In this document: positions 24,044 through 35,313 of the stretch, in pieces
Layout of the letters: each line of letters begins with the position of its first letter
Position numbering within the stretch: position 1 is the first letter of the stretch
DNA from: an uncultured Prevotellaceae bacterium
GTDB taxonomy: Bacteria > Bacteroidota > Bacteroidia > Bacteroidales > Bacteroidaceae
Assembly (NCBI GenBank): GCA_902784615.1
Contig: CACZVN010000002.1
Span: 157,321 to 221,320 of the forward strand
Reading direction: 5' to 3'
Length of the DNA: 64,000 bases
The notes under the pieces: model-generated
Database searches by the model: none
What the model was told of the DNA's origin: nothing
Seen by the model: only the letters and a program-made list of their open reading frames with translations
Translations under genes and position numbers: made by a program

Positions 24044-25469
24044 TAATGTTGGTTGACAGTTTTCAATACATCTTGATTTATCTTGACCGGATAACGACGG
24101 CGCAGAGAAGCAATCCACTCCTGCTCCAGCATCTCCTGATAGTCAGCAATCACCTGAGCACGGACGTCCGTATAGTCTTCAGGATATTTCTTCAGCTTCT
24201 TGCCATAAACCGCGTCAATGGGATAGTCCAGGTTCACCTTGGCATCTGCGTTGGCCACCTTGAACACCATACGGTCGATCGTGGGGTTGTCACCCTGTTT
24301 GAAAAGACCTTTCTCCACACGGATCCGGATGATGGAGTCCGGATTGAAAGTCGTTCGCAAGGCTTCTGCCCACTGCTCAAACGGCAACCGCTTCACGCAA
24401 TTCTTGACAGCCTTCACATCGGCCTTGTCCTTCACATGATAGGCGATGCCCTTATAACGGGGCTCCGACCATGCATAGTCTTTCTTATGAACATCAAACC
24501 AGGCACGCTGTCCAATCTCGTCCTTCGCAGCACGATCCCATACCTCACGGTTGCTGATCTCATAGAGCAGCAGACCATCATGGTACTCCTGAATCAGATA
24601 CTTCATCTCAGGATCGACAGCAGCCAAAGAATCGGCTCGCTTCTCCATCAACTGATCCACTGTCAGGGAGTTGTTGCCAGCGGCTGCCTGATCATTCAGT
24701 TTCTGTTGGGCGATGGCGTCACGTATTCCCTGCTGCTCGAAAGAGCGGACAATCTGGTCTTTCAGTTCTTCAAAAGGCTCCAACTGTTTTCTGGCCTTCA
24801 TCAGGACAATATGATAACCATCCGGAGCCAGGAACGGACGACTGTATTCACCTGGCTGCAGCGAATAGGCGACATCCTCAAACTCTGGATAGGCCTGATT
24901 AGGCTGCATCCATCCCATCAGACCACCACGCTCTGCTGTGCGCGGATTCTCAGAGACTTTCTTTGCCAGTTCTGCGAAGTCGGCCCCATTCCTCAGGACG
25001 TTATACACTGAGTCGGCCCGCTGTTTGACACGTTCCTGTTCCTGGGGCGTTGCCTTTGTGGAGAGACGGAAGAAAATATGAGCAGGTTGGATCAGGCCCC
25101 GAGGTCCAATAGCCTCCTTGGCACGATCGTATGCCTTTTTGGCCTCTGCCAGCACCTCGGCATCAGACACCAAGGTAGGCCGCACCTGTTGGTCCCGATA
25201 GAGTGCAAATTCCTGTTTAAAGGAAGAAAGCGTATCCAAGTGTTCGTCAAGGGCAGCCTGTACTTTCAGCTTGTAGTTCGCATATAGTTCGGCATATTCC
25301 GCAACGGTCTTTCTGTCGATCACAACCTCGTTGTTATTCTTATTATAAGAATACTCGAACTCAGAACGGGTTACTGGTACTCCATTAACCGTCATCACCA
25401 CAGGATCACCCTGTGCAAAGGCAACGGCAGCGACGAGTCCGAAGACAGAAATCAGAAGAAAATGTTTCA

Positions 25470-25470
<1 letters not shown>
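24043..25470 (-). CDS. PpiC/PrsA-like peptidyl-prolyl isomerase
   Basis: 475 residues. Signal MKHFLLISVFGLVAAVAFAQ. An N-terminal helical chaperone part (about 30-115; NGVPVTRSEFEYSYNKNN) is followed by a PpiC rotamase domain (about 120-230; PAHIFFRLSTKATPQEQERV, GGLMGWMQPNQAYPEFEDVA, GYHIVLMKARK). A second helical region and a long C-terminal domain (about 300-475) look chaperone-like without a clear rotamase motif. The start overlaps the guaB stop by one base (TGATG). Both chaperone genes are co-translated with guaB. Confidence 0.9.
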
Positions 25471-27102
<1,632 letters not shown>

Positions 27103-27104
27103 CT

Positions 27105-29285
27105 TTAGTTTGCCATTTCCGACAGGAACTTGATGCGCACCAGTCGAATCTCGTCCTCAGAATACTCCTCGCCTAATTCCTTCTGGGCGACGCTTAGTTT
27201 GTCGGTATCCGACTCACAGAAATAGTCATAGATATCATCGACATGATCCTCGTCCATCACCTCGTCCAGGAAATAGTCGATGTTCAGTTTCGTTCCACTA
27301 TACACAATGGCCTCCACCTCGTCCAACAACTCATCAAAGTCAATACCCTGTGCAGTCGCTATATCGTCAAGGGCCACCTGACGGTCGATACTCTGGATGA
27401 TCTTCACCTTCAGCATCGACTTCTTGGCCACCGTCCGGACGCGCATGTCAGCCTGTCGTTCGATACCATTCTCGTCACAGTATTTCTTGATCAGATCGAC
27501 AAACTCCTTGGCATACGGTTGCTTGACCTTACCCTCGCCGACACCCTGGATATTCTTCAGTTCATCCAGTGTGACAGGGTAGTCTGTTGCCATCTGTTCG
27601 AGAGACACGTCCTGGAAGATAACGTATGGTGGGCGTTCCATCCGCTTAGACACCTTCTTCCGCAGATCCCTGAGCATACCGCTCAGCGTGGGATCCAGGG
27701 CACTGATGCCACCCTCATGCTCTATCGCCTCATCTTCCTCTGAGAACTCCGCATCCTTCACAATCATGAACGACTGAGGTGATTTCAGGAACTTCTTGCC
27801 TGCCGATGTCACTTTCAGCAGACCATAGTTCTCGACCTCCTTCTTCAGGTATCCCGCAATAAGCGCCTGACGGATCACGGGGTTCCAGATCTTCTCATCC
27901 TCATCGGCGCCAGCCCCGAACATCTCCTGTTCATCATGGTGGTGGGCCAGAATCTCATCTGTTTCCTTTCCCGTGATAAAGTCTATGACATAATCGGAAC
28001 GGAAATTCTCCTTGATGGCGAGGATGGAATTAAGGACAATCACCAACTGCTCGCTGGCCTCAATCTTCGTCTTGGGATGCAGGCAGTTGTCACAGTTGCC
28101 ACAGTTATCCTTGGGATATACCTCTCCGAAGTAGTGAAGCAGCATCTTACGACGACAGACACTCGTCTCCGCATAGGCAGCTGTCTCCACCAGCAACTGG
28201 CGCCCGATATCCTGTTCCGCCACGGGCTTGCCCTCCATGAACTTATCCAGTTTCTGAAGATCCTTATTGGAATAGAAAGCGACGCACAATCCCTCACCGC
28301 CATCACGACCAGCACGGCCTGTCTCCTGATAATAGCCTTCCAACGATTTCGGAATATCATAATGGATCACGAAGCGCACGTCAGGCTTATCAATGCCCAT
28401 GCCGAAAGCGATAGTGGCCACGATGACATCAATATTCTCCATCAGGAAATCATCCTGGGTCTGCGTACGCGTCGCGGAATCCAGTCCTGCATGATAGGCA
28501 GAAGCCTTGATATCGTTAGCCTGCAGGATAGCCGCCAACTCTTCTACCTTTTTCCTCGACAGACAATAGATAATGCCACTCTTCCCAGGATGCTGTTTGA
28601 TGAACTTGATGATGTCCTTATCCACATCCTTCGTCTTGGGACGCACCTCATAATAGAGGTTCGGACGGTTGAACGAACTCTTGAACTCCACGGCATCCAC
28701 AATGCCCAGGTTCTTCTTGATATCACTGCGCACCTTATCCGTCGCAGTGGCTGTCAGGGCTATCACTGGTGCATCACCTATCTCATTGATAATCGGACGG
28801 ATACGACGATACTCCGGTCGGAAGTCGTGTCCCCACTCCGAGATACAATGTGCCTCGTCAATGGCATAGAACGATATCTTGACGGACTTCAGGAATTCCA
28901 CATTATCCTCCTTGGTCAGCGACTCCGGAGCGACATACAAAAGTTTCGTATGACCTGCCAGGATATCGGCCTTTACCTGATCAATGGCCGCCTTGTTCAG
29001 TGACGAGTTCAGATAGTGGGCCGTCCCTTCATGCTCGCTAAGATTGGAGATGACATCCACTTGGTTCTTCATCAACGCAATCAGGGGGGAGATGACAATC
29101 GCCGTACCCTCCATCAGTAATGAAGGCAGTTGATAGCACAGGGACTTGCCACCACCCGTAGGCATTAGCACGAAAGTATCGTTGCCATCCAACAGGTTCC
29201 TGATAATCCGTTCCTGATCGCCTTTGAACTTGTCAAATCCAAAGTACTTCTTAAGGGCTTCGGTCAAATTGATCTTTTCGCTCAT
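27105..29285 (-). CDS. recQ: ATP-dependent DNA helicase RecQ
   Basis: 726 residues. Q motif and Walker A MPTGGGKSLCYQLP (near 40-53), DEAH box FYAIDEAHCISEWGHDFRPE (near 135), and helicase motif VI ETGRAGRDG. The RQC domain has Zn-binding Cys (CRRKMLLHYFGE, then NCGNCDNC). An HRDC domain follows at about 540-610. A further 110-residue acidic, HTH-like extension ends the protein, as commonly seen in Bacteroidetes RecQ. Unwinds DNA at repair and replication forks. The gene begins 13 bases after clpX ends. Confidence 0.97.
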   Translation of the reverse strand: MSEKINLTEALKKYFGFDKFKGDQERIIRNLLDGNDTFVLMPTGGGKSLCYQLPSLLMEGTAIVISPLIALMKNQVDVISNLSEHEGTAHYLNSSLNKAAIDQVKADILAGHTKLLYVAPESLTKEDNVEFLKSVKISFYAIDEAHCISEWGHDFRPEYRRIRPIINEIGDAPVIALTATATDKVRSDIKKNLGIVDAVEFKSSFNRPNLYYEVRPKTKDVDKDIIKFIKQHPGKSGIIYCLSRKKVEELAAILQANDIKASAYHAGLDSATRTQTQDDFLMENIDVIVATIAFGMGIDKPDVRFVIHYDIPKSLEGYYQETGRAGRDGGEGLCVAFYSNKDLQKLDKFMEGKPVAEQDIGRQLLVETAAYAETSVCRRKMLLHYFGEVYPKDNCGNCDNCLHPKTKIEASEQLVIVLNSILAIKENFRSDYVIDFITGKETDEILAHHHDEQEMFGAGADEDEKIWNPVIRQALIAGYLKKEVENYGLLKVTSAGKKFLKSPQSFMIVKDAEFSEEDEAIEHEGGISALDPTLSGMLRDLRKKVSKRMERPPYVIFQDVSLEQMATDYPVTLDELKNIQGVGEGKVKQPYAKEFVDLIKKYCDENGIERQADMRVRTVAKKSMLKVKIIQSIDRQVALDDIATAQGIDFDELLDEVEAIVYSGTKLNIDYFLDEVMDEDHVDDIYDYFCESDTDKLSVAQKELGEEYSEDEIRLVRIKFLSEMAN

Positions 29286-29297
29286 ATATTTTAGTTA

Positions 29298-30524
29298 TTA
29301 GGCTTCATATTGTTGTAAGTAGGACTTCTCCATCTGCTCGCGTACGTAGTCACCCGTCACCTCAAATTTCTTAACTTTCCTTGAAGGCATATCGAACATG
29401 GAATCCATCATCACATTCTCCACGATGGAACGCAATCCACGGGCTCCCAGTTTGAACTCCACGGCCTTATCGACCATCGCGTCAAGCGCTTCCTTGGTGA
29501 AGGTCAGTTCAACACCATCCATCTCAAACAACTTCTGATATTGACGGACTATCGAGTTCTTGGGCTCTGTCAGGATACGTTCCAAGGCAGCCCTGTCGAG
29601 CGGGTTCAGATAAGTCAGTACGGGCATACGGCCGATAATCTCCGGGATCAGGCCGAACGACTTCAGGTCCTGTGGCTGCACATATTTCATCAGGTCTTTT
29701 TTATCAATTTTCCTGACGTTCTGTACGGAATTATAACCTACCACATGGGTATTCAGGCGCTGGGCGATCTTCCGTTCTATACCGTCGAACGCACCACCGC
29801 AGATAAACAGGATATTCCGCGTATCAACATGGATATAATCCTGATCCGGATGCTTACGTCCTCCCTTTGGCGGTACATTTACCGTCGTACCCTCCAAGAG
29901 TTTCAACAGTCCCTGTTGCACGCCCTCACCGCTCACGTCACGGGTGATGGAGGGGTTGTCGCTCTTACGGGCAATCTTGTCGATCTCGTCAATGAAGACG
30001 ATACCCCGTTGTGCGGCTTCCACATCATAGTCGGCGACCTGCAACAGACGGGTAAGGATACTTTCGACATCCTCTCCCACGTAACCTGCTTCCGTGAACA
30101 CCGTCGCATCGACAATGGTAAAAGGCACATCAAGGAGTCTGGCGATCGTACGAGCCAAGAGTGTCTTACCCGTTCCCGTAGAACCCACCATGATGATGTT
30201 GCTCTTCTCTATTTCCACGCCATCGTCGCTGACAGCCTGCTGCAGACGCTTATAGTGGTTATAGACAGCCACGGAGAGATAGCGCTTTGCCTCGTCCTGA
30301 CCAATCACGTACTGATCGAGGAATTCCTTGATTTCCTTGGGTTTGGGCACTTTCTTCTGCTGGTACTTCCCACTGGCAGCTGGTTTTTTCCCATCTGTCA
30401 GGTTCTCCTGCACAATCCGATAGGCCTGCTCGGCACAGTCCTCACAGATATATCCGTTGATGCCCGTTATCAGCAGGCGCACCTCCTGTTCACTCCTTCC
30501 GCAGAAACAGCATTCTTTCTTCAT
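29298..30524 (-). CDS. clpX: ClpX ATPase subunit of the ClpXP protease
   Basis: 408 residues. An N-terminal zinc finger (CCFCGRSEQ, then CEDCAEQA) for substrate and adaptor binding. The AAA+ part has Walker A GSTGTGKT (near 113-120), Walker [11 protein letters not shown] and the sensor and arginine-finger regions. The [13 protein letters not shown] pore and IGF-type loop region follow; the ClpP-contact tripeptide is in [11 protein letters not shown]-neighbouring sequence. It unfolds proteins and feeds ClpP. The clpP gene lies 6 bases upstream, a conserved pair. Confidence 0.97.
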   Translation of the reverse strand: MKKECCFCGRSEQEVRLLITGINGYICEDCAEQAYRIVQENLTDGKKPAASGKYQQKKVPKPKEIKEFLDQYVIGQDEAKRYLSVAVYNHYKRLQQAVSDDGVEIEKSNIIMVGSTGTGKTLLARTIARLLDVPFTIVDATVFTEAGYVGEDVESILTRLLQVADYDVEAAQRGIVFIDEIDKIARKSDNPSITRDVSGEGVQQGLLKLLEGTTVNVPPKGGRKHPDQDYIHVDTRNILFICGGAFDGIERKIAQRLNTHVVGYNSVQNVRKIDKKDLMKYVQPQDLKSFGLIPEIIGRMPVLTYLNPLDRAALERILTEPKNSIVRQYQKLFEMDGVELTFTKEALDAMVDKAVEFKLGARGLRSIVENVMMDSMFDMPSRKVKKFEVTGDYVREQMEKSYLQQYEA

Positions 30525-30530
30525 CCGTTT

Positions 30531-31199
30531 CTACTTCTTCCGGGTCAGTACTTCGTCGATCATACCATATTCCTTCGCCTCCTCAGCCGTCATCCAGTAA
30601 TTACGGTCGGAGTCGGCATATACTTTCTCATACGGGGTATGGGAGTGATCGGAGATGATGGTATAGAGTTCCTTCTTAAATTTCAGGATCTCCTTAGCCT
30701 CGATCTCGATATCGGAGGCTTGTCCCTGTACGCCACCAAGCGGCTGGTGGATCATCACACGGCTGTGGGGCAGTGCAGAGCGTTTACCCTCCGTACCAGC
30801 CACGAGCAGCACGGCACCCATCGAGGCTGCCATGCCCGTACAGATCGTTGCCACATCACTGGAGATAAACTGCATCGTATCATAAATACCCAGTCCAGCC
30901 GTCACACTGCCGCCAGGACTATTGATATAGATGGAGATGTCCTTACCACTATCCACCGAATCGAGGTAAAGCAACTGGGCCTGCAACGTGTTAGCCGTAT
31001 AGTCGTCGATCTGCGTACCAAGGAAGATGATGCGGTCCATCATCAGGCGCGAAAACACATCCATCTGCGTCACGTTCAACTGACGCTCTTCAAGGATATA
31101 CGGATTCAGATACTGCGCCTGCGCCTTCATGACATCATCAAGCGTCAGACCTTCCATACCTAAATGCTGAGTAGCATATTTTCTAAAGTCATTCTTCAT
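30531..31199 (-). CDS. clpP: ATP-dependent Clp protease proteolytic subunit
   Basis: 222 residues. Catalytic Ser in GMAASMGAVLL (near 117), His in MIHQPLGGVQG (near 142) and Asp in YADSDRNYWMTAEEA (near 191). The N-terminal extension (DFRKYATQHLGMEGLTLDDV) is longer than in E. coli, probably removed on maturation. It forms the barrel-shaped chamber of ClpXP. A stem-loop at the presumed 5' end of the mRNA precedes it. Confidence 0.98.
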   Translation of the reverse strand: MKNDFRKYATQHLGMEGLTLDDVMKAQAQYLNPYILEERQLNVTQMDVFSRLMMDRIIFLGTQIDDYTANTLQAQLLYLDSVDSGKDISIYINSPGGSVTAGLGIYDTMQFISSDVATICTGMAASMGAVLLVAGTEGKRSALPHSRVMIHQPLGGVQGQASDIEIEAKEILKFKKELYTIISDHSHTPYEKVYADSDRNYWMTAEEAKEYGMIDEVLTRKK

Positions 31200-31223
31200 A
31201 TCTTTCTACCTTTTTATTATTAG

Positions 31224-31257
31224 ACAAGAAAAGAGGTCATCGACCTTTTTATCTTGT
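31224..31257 (-). promoter_or_regulatory. 5'-end stem-loop of the clpP transcript
   Basis: On the minus strand ACAAGATAAAAAGGTC pairs with GACCTCTTTTCTTGT around a 3-4 base loop, with one bulged base. With the -7 box at 31275-31268, the start is predicted near 31261, so the hairpin is the first structure of the mRNA. It may stabilise it or act as an attenuator. Confidence 0.55.
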
Positions 31258-31267
31258 GATTGGGACA

Positions 31268-31275
31268 CAAAGATA
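31268..31275 (-). promoter_or_regulatory. -7 box of clpP
   Basis: TATCTTTG on the minus strand, with TTTG (31301-31298) at the -33 side but 22 bases away, slightly long. About 69 bases before the clpP ATG. Confidence 0.55.
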
Positions 31276-31277
31276 AT

Positions 31278-31316
31278 CAAAAAAGTCGATAACCTCTCAA
31301 AAATAGGGGTTATTTT
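31278..31316 (-). terminator. Terminator of tig
   Basis: ATAACC (31294-31289 region) and GGTTAT (31313-31308) form a short stem followed on the minus strand by a C-ACTTTTTT run. It overlaps the region between the -33 and -7 boxes of clpP. Confidence 0.5.
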
Positions 31317-31329
31317 TTCCTAAAAATCC

Positions 31330-32691
31330 TTATTTTTCTTGCATGAGCTTGTTGAAGTCATCCAAAGTGACTTCTTTTTGAGTCAGTTTCACCACGTTTT
31401 TGAGCGTATCTGTCAATTTCATGTCGATAGCACGATCCACGAAGTTCTCCACGTTCTCACGCTTCTTCAACTGCTCAGCAGCATAGTTCTCAAGGACATC
31501 GTCAGGCACGTTGCTCATACCATACTGGGCAAACTGGGCGCGGATAGCCTCCTTGGCAACAGCCTTCAGGTCTGCGTCCTCCACCTTGATATCATTGGCA
31601 GCCACGATCTGCTCTTTGATGAGATGCCACTTCAGTTCCTTGATACTGCCCTCGAAGTTCTTCTCCACATAGTCAGCACCCTTGTCCTGGTTGTTCTGCA
31701 ACATTACGCGCTTCAGCAGAGCCTCGGGGAACTGCAGGTCACCGACCTTCTTCTCCAGATAGGCACGCACGTCGAGCAGGAACTTATAGTCACTGTTCTG
31801 CTGCAACTGGGGAGCGATGGTCTCGGCAATCTTCTCGCGGAAAGCCTTCTCGTCCTTCACCGTACCCTCGCCAAACACACGGTCGAACAATTTCTGATCA
31901 ACTGCGGCGGGCTCGAAGTGACGGATCTCCGTGATCTGATAGCTGAAATCAGAGTCCAGATCTTTCACGTCATCCTTCTGCACCTTCAGCAGGGCAGCCA
32001 CCTCAGCATCATTATCAGGATAAGCCTTCTTCGGGTTGAAGGTAATGATGTCACCGGGCTTTGCACCGTCGAAGAGTTTCTTCTGGTCATCAGCCTTGAT
32101 ATAGGCAGGCATCACCATGGCACCCTCCGTTGTGATACCACCTTCCTTCGTGTTACCCTTCTTGTCGAGCTCACGCATATCACCAGTGATGGTATCGTTG
32201 CCACTGAACACGTCAGCCTTTACAAACTCACCAGCCTGGGAGGCATACATCTGCACCTGGTCGTCGATGAGTTTGTCATCGGCCTTGATGGCATAATAGG
32301 TGATCTTGTCTTTGGCACTCAACTCAGCCTTGAATTCAGGAGCTACGGCGATATCGAACACGAAAGTCAGTTCACCGTCCTTTTCAAAATCCTGCGGCAC
32401 CTGCTTCTCCTGATTGGGAAGAGGCTCGCCCAGCATCTGAATCTTATTCTCGTGAATGTATTCATATAGTTTCTCACCCATGAGTTTGTTGACTTCGTCA
32501 ACCTTCACGGCCGTGCCATACTGTTTCTTAATCATTCCCATGGGCACCATACCTGGACGGAAGCCAGGTACCTGGGCCTTCTTACGGTAGTTCTTCAGGG
32601 TCTTCTCGACCTGTTCCTGATAGTCTGCTGGCTCAACGGTCATCGTCAACAAACCGTTGATCTTATCAGGGCAATCAAATGTAATTTTCAT
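31330..32691 (-). CDS. tig: Trigger factor chaperone
   Basis: 453 residues. The N-terminal ribosome-binding domain keeps the signature PGFRPGMVPMGMIKKQYG (about 41-58). A central domain follows (about 150-250) in place of a standard FKBP motif, and then the helical C-terminal chaperone arms (about 260-430). Ribosome-bound, it shields nascent chains. Its position next to clpP-clpX is conserved in many bacteria. Confidence 0.95.
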   Translation of the reverse strand: MKITFDCPDKINGLLTMTVEPADYQEQVEKTLKNYRKKAQVPGFRPGMVPMGMIKKQYGTAVKVDEVNKLMGEKLYEYIHENKIQMLGEPLPNQEKQVPQDFEKDGELTFVFDIAVAPEFKAELSAKDKITYYAIKADDKLIDDQVQMYASQAGEFVKADVFSGNDTITGDMRELDKKGNTKEGGITTEGAMVMPAYIKADDQKKLFDGAKPGDIITFNPKKAYPDNDAEVAALLKVQKDDVKDLDSDFSYQITEIRHFEPAAVDQKLFDRVFGEGTVKDEKAFREKIAETIAPQLQQNSDYKFLLDVRAYLEKKVGDLQFPEALLKRVMLQNNQDKGADYVEKNFEGSIKELKWHLIKEQIVAANDIKVEDADLKAVAKEAIRAQFAQYGMSNVPDDVLENYAAEQLKKRENVENFVDRAIDMKLTDTLKNVVKLTQKEVTLDDFNKLMQEK

Positions 32692-32736
32692 CTTCTTTTA
32701 TACCTTATTAAATATATACAATCAAATTTTGGGGTG

Positions 32737-32744
32737 CAAAAGTA
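32737..32744 (-). promoter_or_regulatory. -7 box of tig
   Basis: TACTTTTG on the minus strand, 46 bases before the tig ATG. No clear -33 TTTG. Confidence 0.45.
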
Positions 32745-32781
32745 CGCATAAAAACCGAAAGCACCTAACGATTTGGATTAA

Positions 32782-33627
32782 TTAACATTCCTCAGTCTCT
32801 TTAGCCTTACGCTCAGCATCCAACTGCTGGAAGTCTTTCTTTCGAAGTTCGAAGGATTCTGTAAGGTATTTCTCCCTCACGATCTTATTGGCGGCCAGTT
32901 CTTCCGGTGTACCCTGGAACAGAATTCTTCCTTCAAACAAGAGATAAGCACGGTCGGTAATGGCCAGAGTCTCATCCACGTTATGGTCTGTGATCAAAAT
33001 ACCAATATTACGGTACTTCAGATGATAAACGATCTGCTGGATATCTTCTACCGCAATAGGATCGACACCCGCAAACGGCTCGTCAAGCATAATAAACTTC
33101 GGTTCAATGGCCAGGCAGCGGGCAATCTCCGTACGACGGCGCTCACCACCAGAGAGTTGGTCACCCTTGTTCTTGCGGACTTTATTCAGACGGAATTCGG
33201 AAATCAGGCTCTCCAGTTTTTCCAACTGATAGTCACGGGGCTTACCCGTCATCTCCAAAACAGAGAGGATATTATCCTCCACACTCATCTTACGGAACAC
33301 ACTCGCCTCTTGTGCCAGATAGCCGATACCTGCACGGGCACGTTTATAGACAGGGAATTTCGTTACTTCCTGGTCTCCTAGCCAGATATGTCCACCATTA
33401 GGTACGATCAATCCTGTGGTCATATAGAAAGAAGTGGTCTTACCTGCACCATTCGGTCCTAACAGACCAACAATCTCACCCTGCTTCACATCGAAACTCA
33501 CGTCATTCACCACGGTTCGTTTGCCGTAGCGCTTCACCAATCCTTCCGTACGGAGCACTAACTTCTGCTCACCCTCTGGAAGCGGCTGCTGTTCCGTTAC
33601 CTCGATATTATTGATCTCTTCGTTCAT
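32782..33627 (-). CDS. lptB: LPS export ABC transporter ATP-binding protein LptB
   Basis: 281 residues, slightly longer than usual by an N-terminal extension ([20 protein letters not shown]). Walker [11 protein letters not shown]-loop LAQEASVF, signature [14 protein letters not shown], Walker [14 protein letters not shown], and H-loop ILITDHN are all present. It powers extraction of LPS from the inner membrane with LptFG (not in the window). The -7 box TATCTTTG at 33659-33652 starts it. Confidence 0.95.
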   Translation of the reverse strand: MNEEINNIEVTEQQPLPEGEQKLVLRTEGLVKRYGKRTVVNDVSFDVKQGEIVGLLGPNGAGKTTSFYMTTGLIVPNGGHIWLGDQEVTKFPVYKRARAGIGYLAQEASVFRKMSVEDNILSVLEMTGKPRDYQLEKLESLISEFRLNKVRKNKGDQLSGGERRRTEIARCLAIEPKFIMLDEPFAGVDPIAVEDIQQIVYHLKYRNIGILITDHNVDETLAITDRAYLLFEGRILFQGTPEELAANKIVREKYLTESFELRKKDFQQLDAERKAKETEEC

Positions 33628-33651
33628 CGTCAGAATTCTTCATTTGGGTGG

Positions 33652-33659
33652 CAAAGATA
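33652..33659 (-). promoter_or_regulatory. -7 box of lptB
   Basis: TATCTTTG on the minus strand, 25 bases before the ATG. The -33 region is not recognisable. It lies opposite the plus-strand -7 box of mlaE at 33713-33720. Confidence 0.5.
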
Positions 33660-33712
33660 CAAAATTATTTGAAAACTCATTCGATAATATGCAAATATTA
33701 GAAAAGATTTTG

Positions 33713-33720
33713 TAATTTTG
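33713..33720 (+). promoter_or_regulatory. -7 box of the mla pair
   Basis: TAATTTTG, 24 bases before the MlaE start. No clear TTTG at -33. Confidence 0.45.
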
Positions 33721-33744
33721 CAACCAAATTACGTATAAACAAGA

Positions 33745-34491
33745 ATGTTGATACAAAAATGGCTGACCACCTTCGGTCGATATCTGATGCTGATGGGGCG
33801 CACGTTCTCGCGACCTGAGCGGATGAGAATGTTCTTCAAGCAGTATGTCAAGGAGATGGCACAGTTAGGCGTCAACTCCATAGGTATTGTACTACTGATA
33901 TCCTTCTTCATCGGTGCGGTCATCTGTATTCAGATGAAGTTGAATATCCAAAGTCCGTGGATGCCCCGTTGGGTCAGCGGCTACACCACCCGTGAAATTA
34001 TGCTGCTGGAGTTCTCCAGTTCAATTATGTGCCTGATCCTGGCAGGAAAGGTAGGCTCCAATATCGCCTCGGAGATTGGTACGATGCGGGTGACACAGCA
34101 GATTGATGCCCTGGAGATCATGGGTGTCAACTCCGCCAGTTATCTGATATTACCGAAGATTGCGGGTATGATCACCATCATGCCGTTCTTGGTGATATTC
34201 TCCTCGGCGATGGGTATTGTGGGTGCCTACGGTACGGCTTACATCGGTCATGTGCTGCCTCCCGACGACTTGACGCTGGGACTGCAGCACGATTTCAGAG
34301 CATGGTTCGTCTGGATGAGTATCATCAAAAGTCTTTTCTTCGCTTTCATCATCTCCAGCGTACCTGCCTACTTCGGCTACACGGTGGAGGGCGGCTCCGT
34401 CAATGTCGGCAAAGCCAGTACTGATGCCGTCGTCTCGTCGAGTGCCCTCATCCTGTTCAGTGATGTCTTCCTAACCCAGCTATTGTCATGA
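33745..34491 (+). CDS. mlaE: MlaE-type phospholipid ABC transporter permease
   Basis: 248 residues, with the permease domain (ABC transporter permease family PF02405). About five hydrophobic segments: SIGIVLLISFFIGAVICIQM, then SSIMCLILAGKVGSNIASEI, PKIAGMITIMPFLVIFSSAM, FAFIISSVPAYFG and others. The 'GKVGSNIASEIGTMRVTQQI' and 'DALEIMG' motifs are diagnostic. Moves lipids between the membranes together with MlaF. Its stop overlaps the mlaF start by 4 bases (34488-34491). Confidence 0.95.
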   Translation: MLIQKWLTTFGRYLMLMGRTFSRPERMRMFFKQYVKEMAQLGVNSIGIVLLISFFIGAVICIQMKLNIQSPWMPRWVSGYTTREIMLLEFSSSIMCLILAGKVGSNIASEIGTMRVTQQIDALEIMGVNSASYLILPKIAGMITIMPFLVIFSSAMGIVGAYGTAYIGHVLPPDDLTLGLQHDFRAWFVWMSIIKSLFFAFIISSVPAYFGYTVEGGSVNVGKASTDAVVSSSALILFSDVFLTQLLS

Positions 34492-35276
34492 TTGAAGTCA
34501 AGAATTTATACAAGAGCTTTGAAGACAAAGAAGTGCTGAAAGATATCAGCACGACTTTTGAGGACGGAAAGACCAACTTGATCATCGGTCAGAGCGGCTC
34601 AGGCAAGACGGTGCTGATGAAGAACCTTGTAGGTTTGTTGGATCCCACCAGCGGACAAGTACTCTACGACGGACGCGATTTCGTCAATATGTCGAAGAAC
34701 GAGAAGGTGATGATGCGCCGTGAGATGGGTATGATCTTCCAGAGTGCGGCCCTTTTCGACTCCATGACGGTGCTGGAGAACGTCATGTTCCCACTGGATA
34801 TGTTTTCTTCGATGAACCTCAGGGAGCGTATTCATAGAGCACAGGAGTGTCTGGACCGCGTAAACCTGAAGGAGGCTGACGAGAAATTCCCCGGCGAGAT
34901 CTCCGGTGGTATGCAGAAACGTGTAGCCATCGCCCGCGCCATTGCCCTCAACCCCAAATACCTGTTCTGTGACGAGCCTAACTCCGGTCTCGACCCGAAA
35001 ACCTCGCTCGTCATCGACGGGCTGTTACAGAGCATCACCAAGGAGTTCAATATGACAACTATCATCAACACCCACGACATGAACTCCGTGATGGGTATCG
35101 GTGAGAACATCATCTTCATTTACGAAGGAGAGAAAGCCTGGCAGGGTGAGAGTAGTCAGATCATGGGATCTGACAACCAAAAACTCACAGACTTCATCTT
35201 CGCCAGTGACCTGTTGAAGAATATGCGGCAGATTGTTATCGACAACGGTCTGAAAATAGAATCAAAAAGAGGCTGA
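34488..35276 (+). CDS. mlaF: MlaF-type ABC transporter ATP-binding protein
   Basis: 262 residues. Walker A GQSGSGKTV, Q-loop IFQSAALF, signature ISGGMQKRVAIARA, Walker B LFCDEPNSGLDP and H-loop NTHDM. Overlaps mlaE by 4 bases, so they are a translationally coupled pair. MlaD or other partners are not in the window. A terminator directly follows. Confidence 0.95.
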   Translation: MIEVKNLYKSFEDKEVLKDISTTFEDGKTNLIIGQSGSGKTVLMKNLVGLLDPTSGQVLYDGRDFVNMSKNEKVMMRREMGMIFQSAALFDSMTVLENVMFPLDMFSSMNLRERIHRAQECLDRVNLKEADEKFPGEISGGMQKRVAIARAIALNPKYLFCDEPNSGLDPKTSLVIDGLLQSITKEFNMTTIINTHDMNSVMGIGENIIFIYEGEKAWQGESSQIMGSDNQKLTDFIFASDLLKNMRQIVIDNGLKIESKRG

Positions 35277-35299
35277 ACCTATTGCTCAGCCTCTTTTTT
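35268..35299 (+). terminator. Terminator of mlaEF
   Basis: AGAGGCTGA (35268-35276) pairs with TCAGCCTCT (35286-35294) around a 9-base loop, then TTTTT. The stem overlaps the mlaF stop codon. Confidence 0.85.
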
Positions 35300-35313
35300 C
35301 TGTTGCCATCATC

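Noticed and set aside
29541-31163. 540-codon open frame antisense to clpX and clpP
   Set aside because: It mirrors two complete, conserved genes on the other strand. Its composition follows from their codon bias and it has no recognisable domain.
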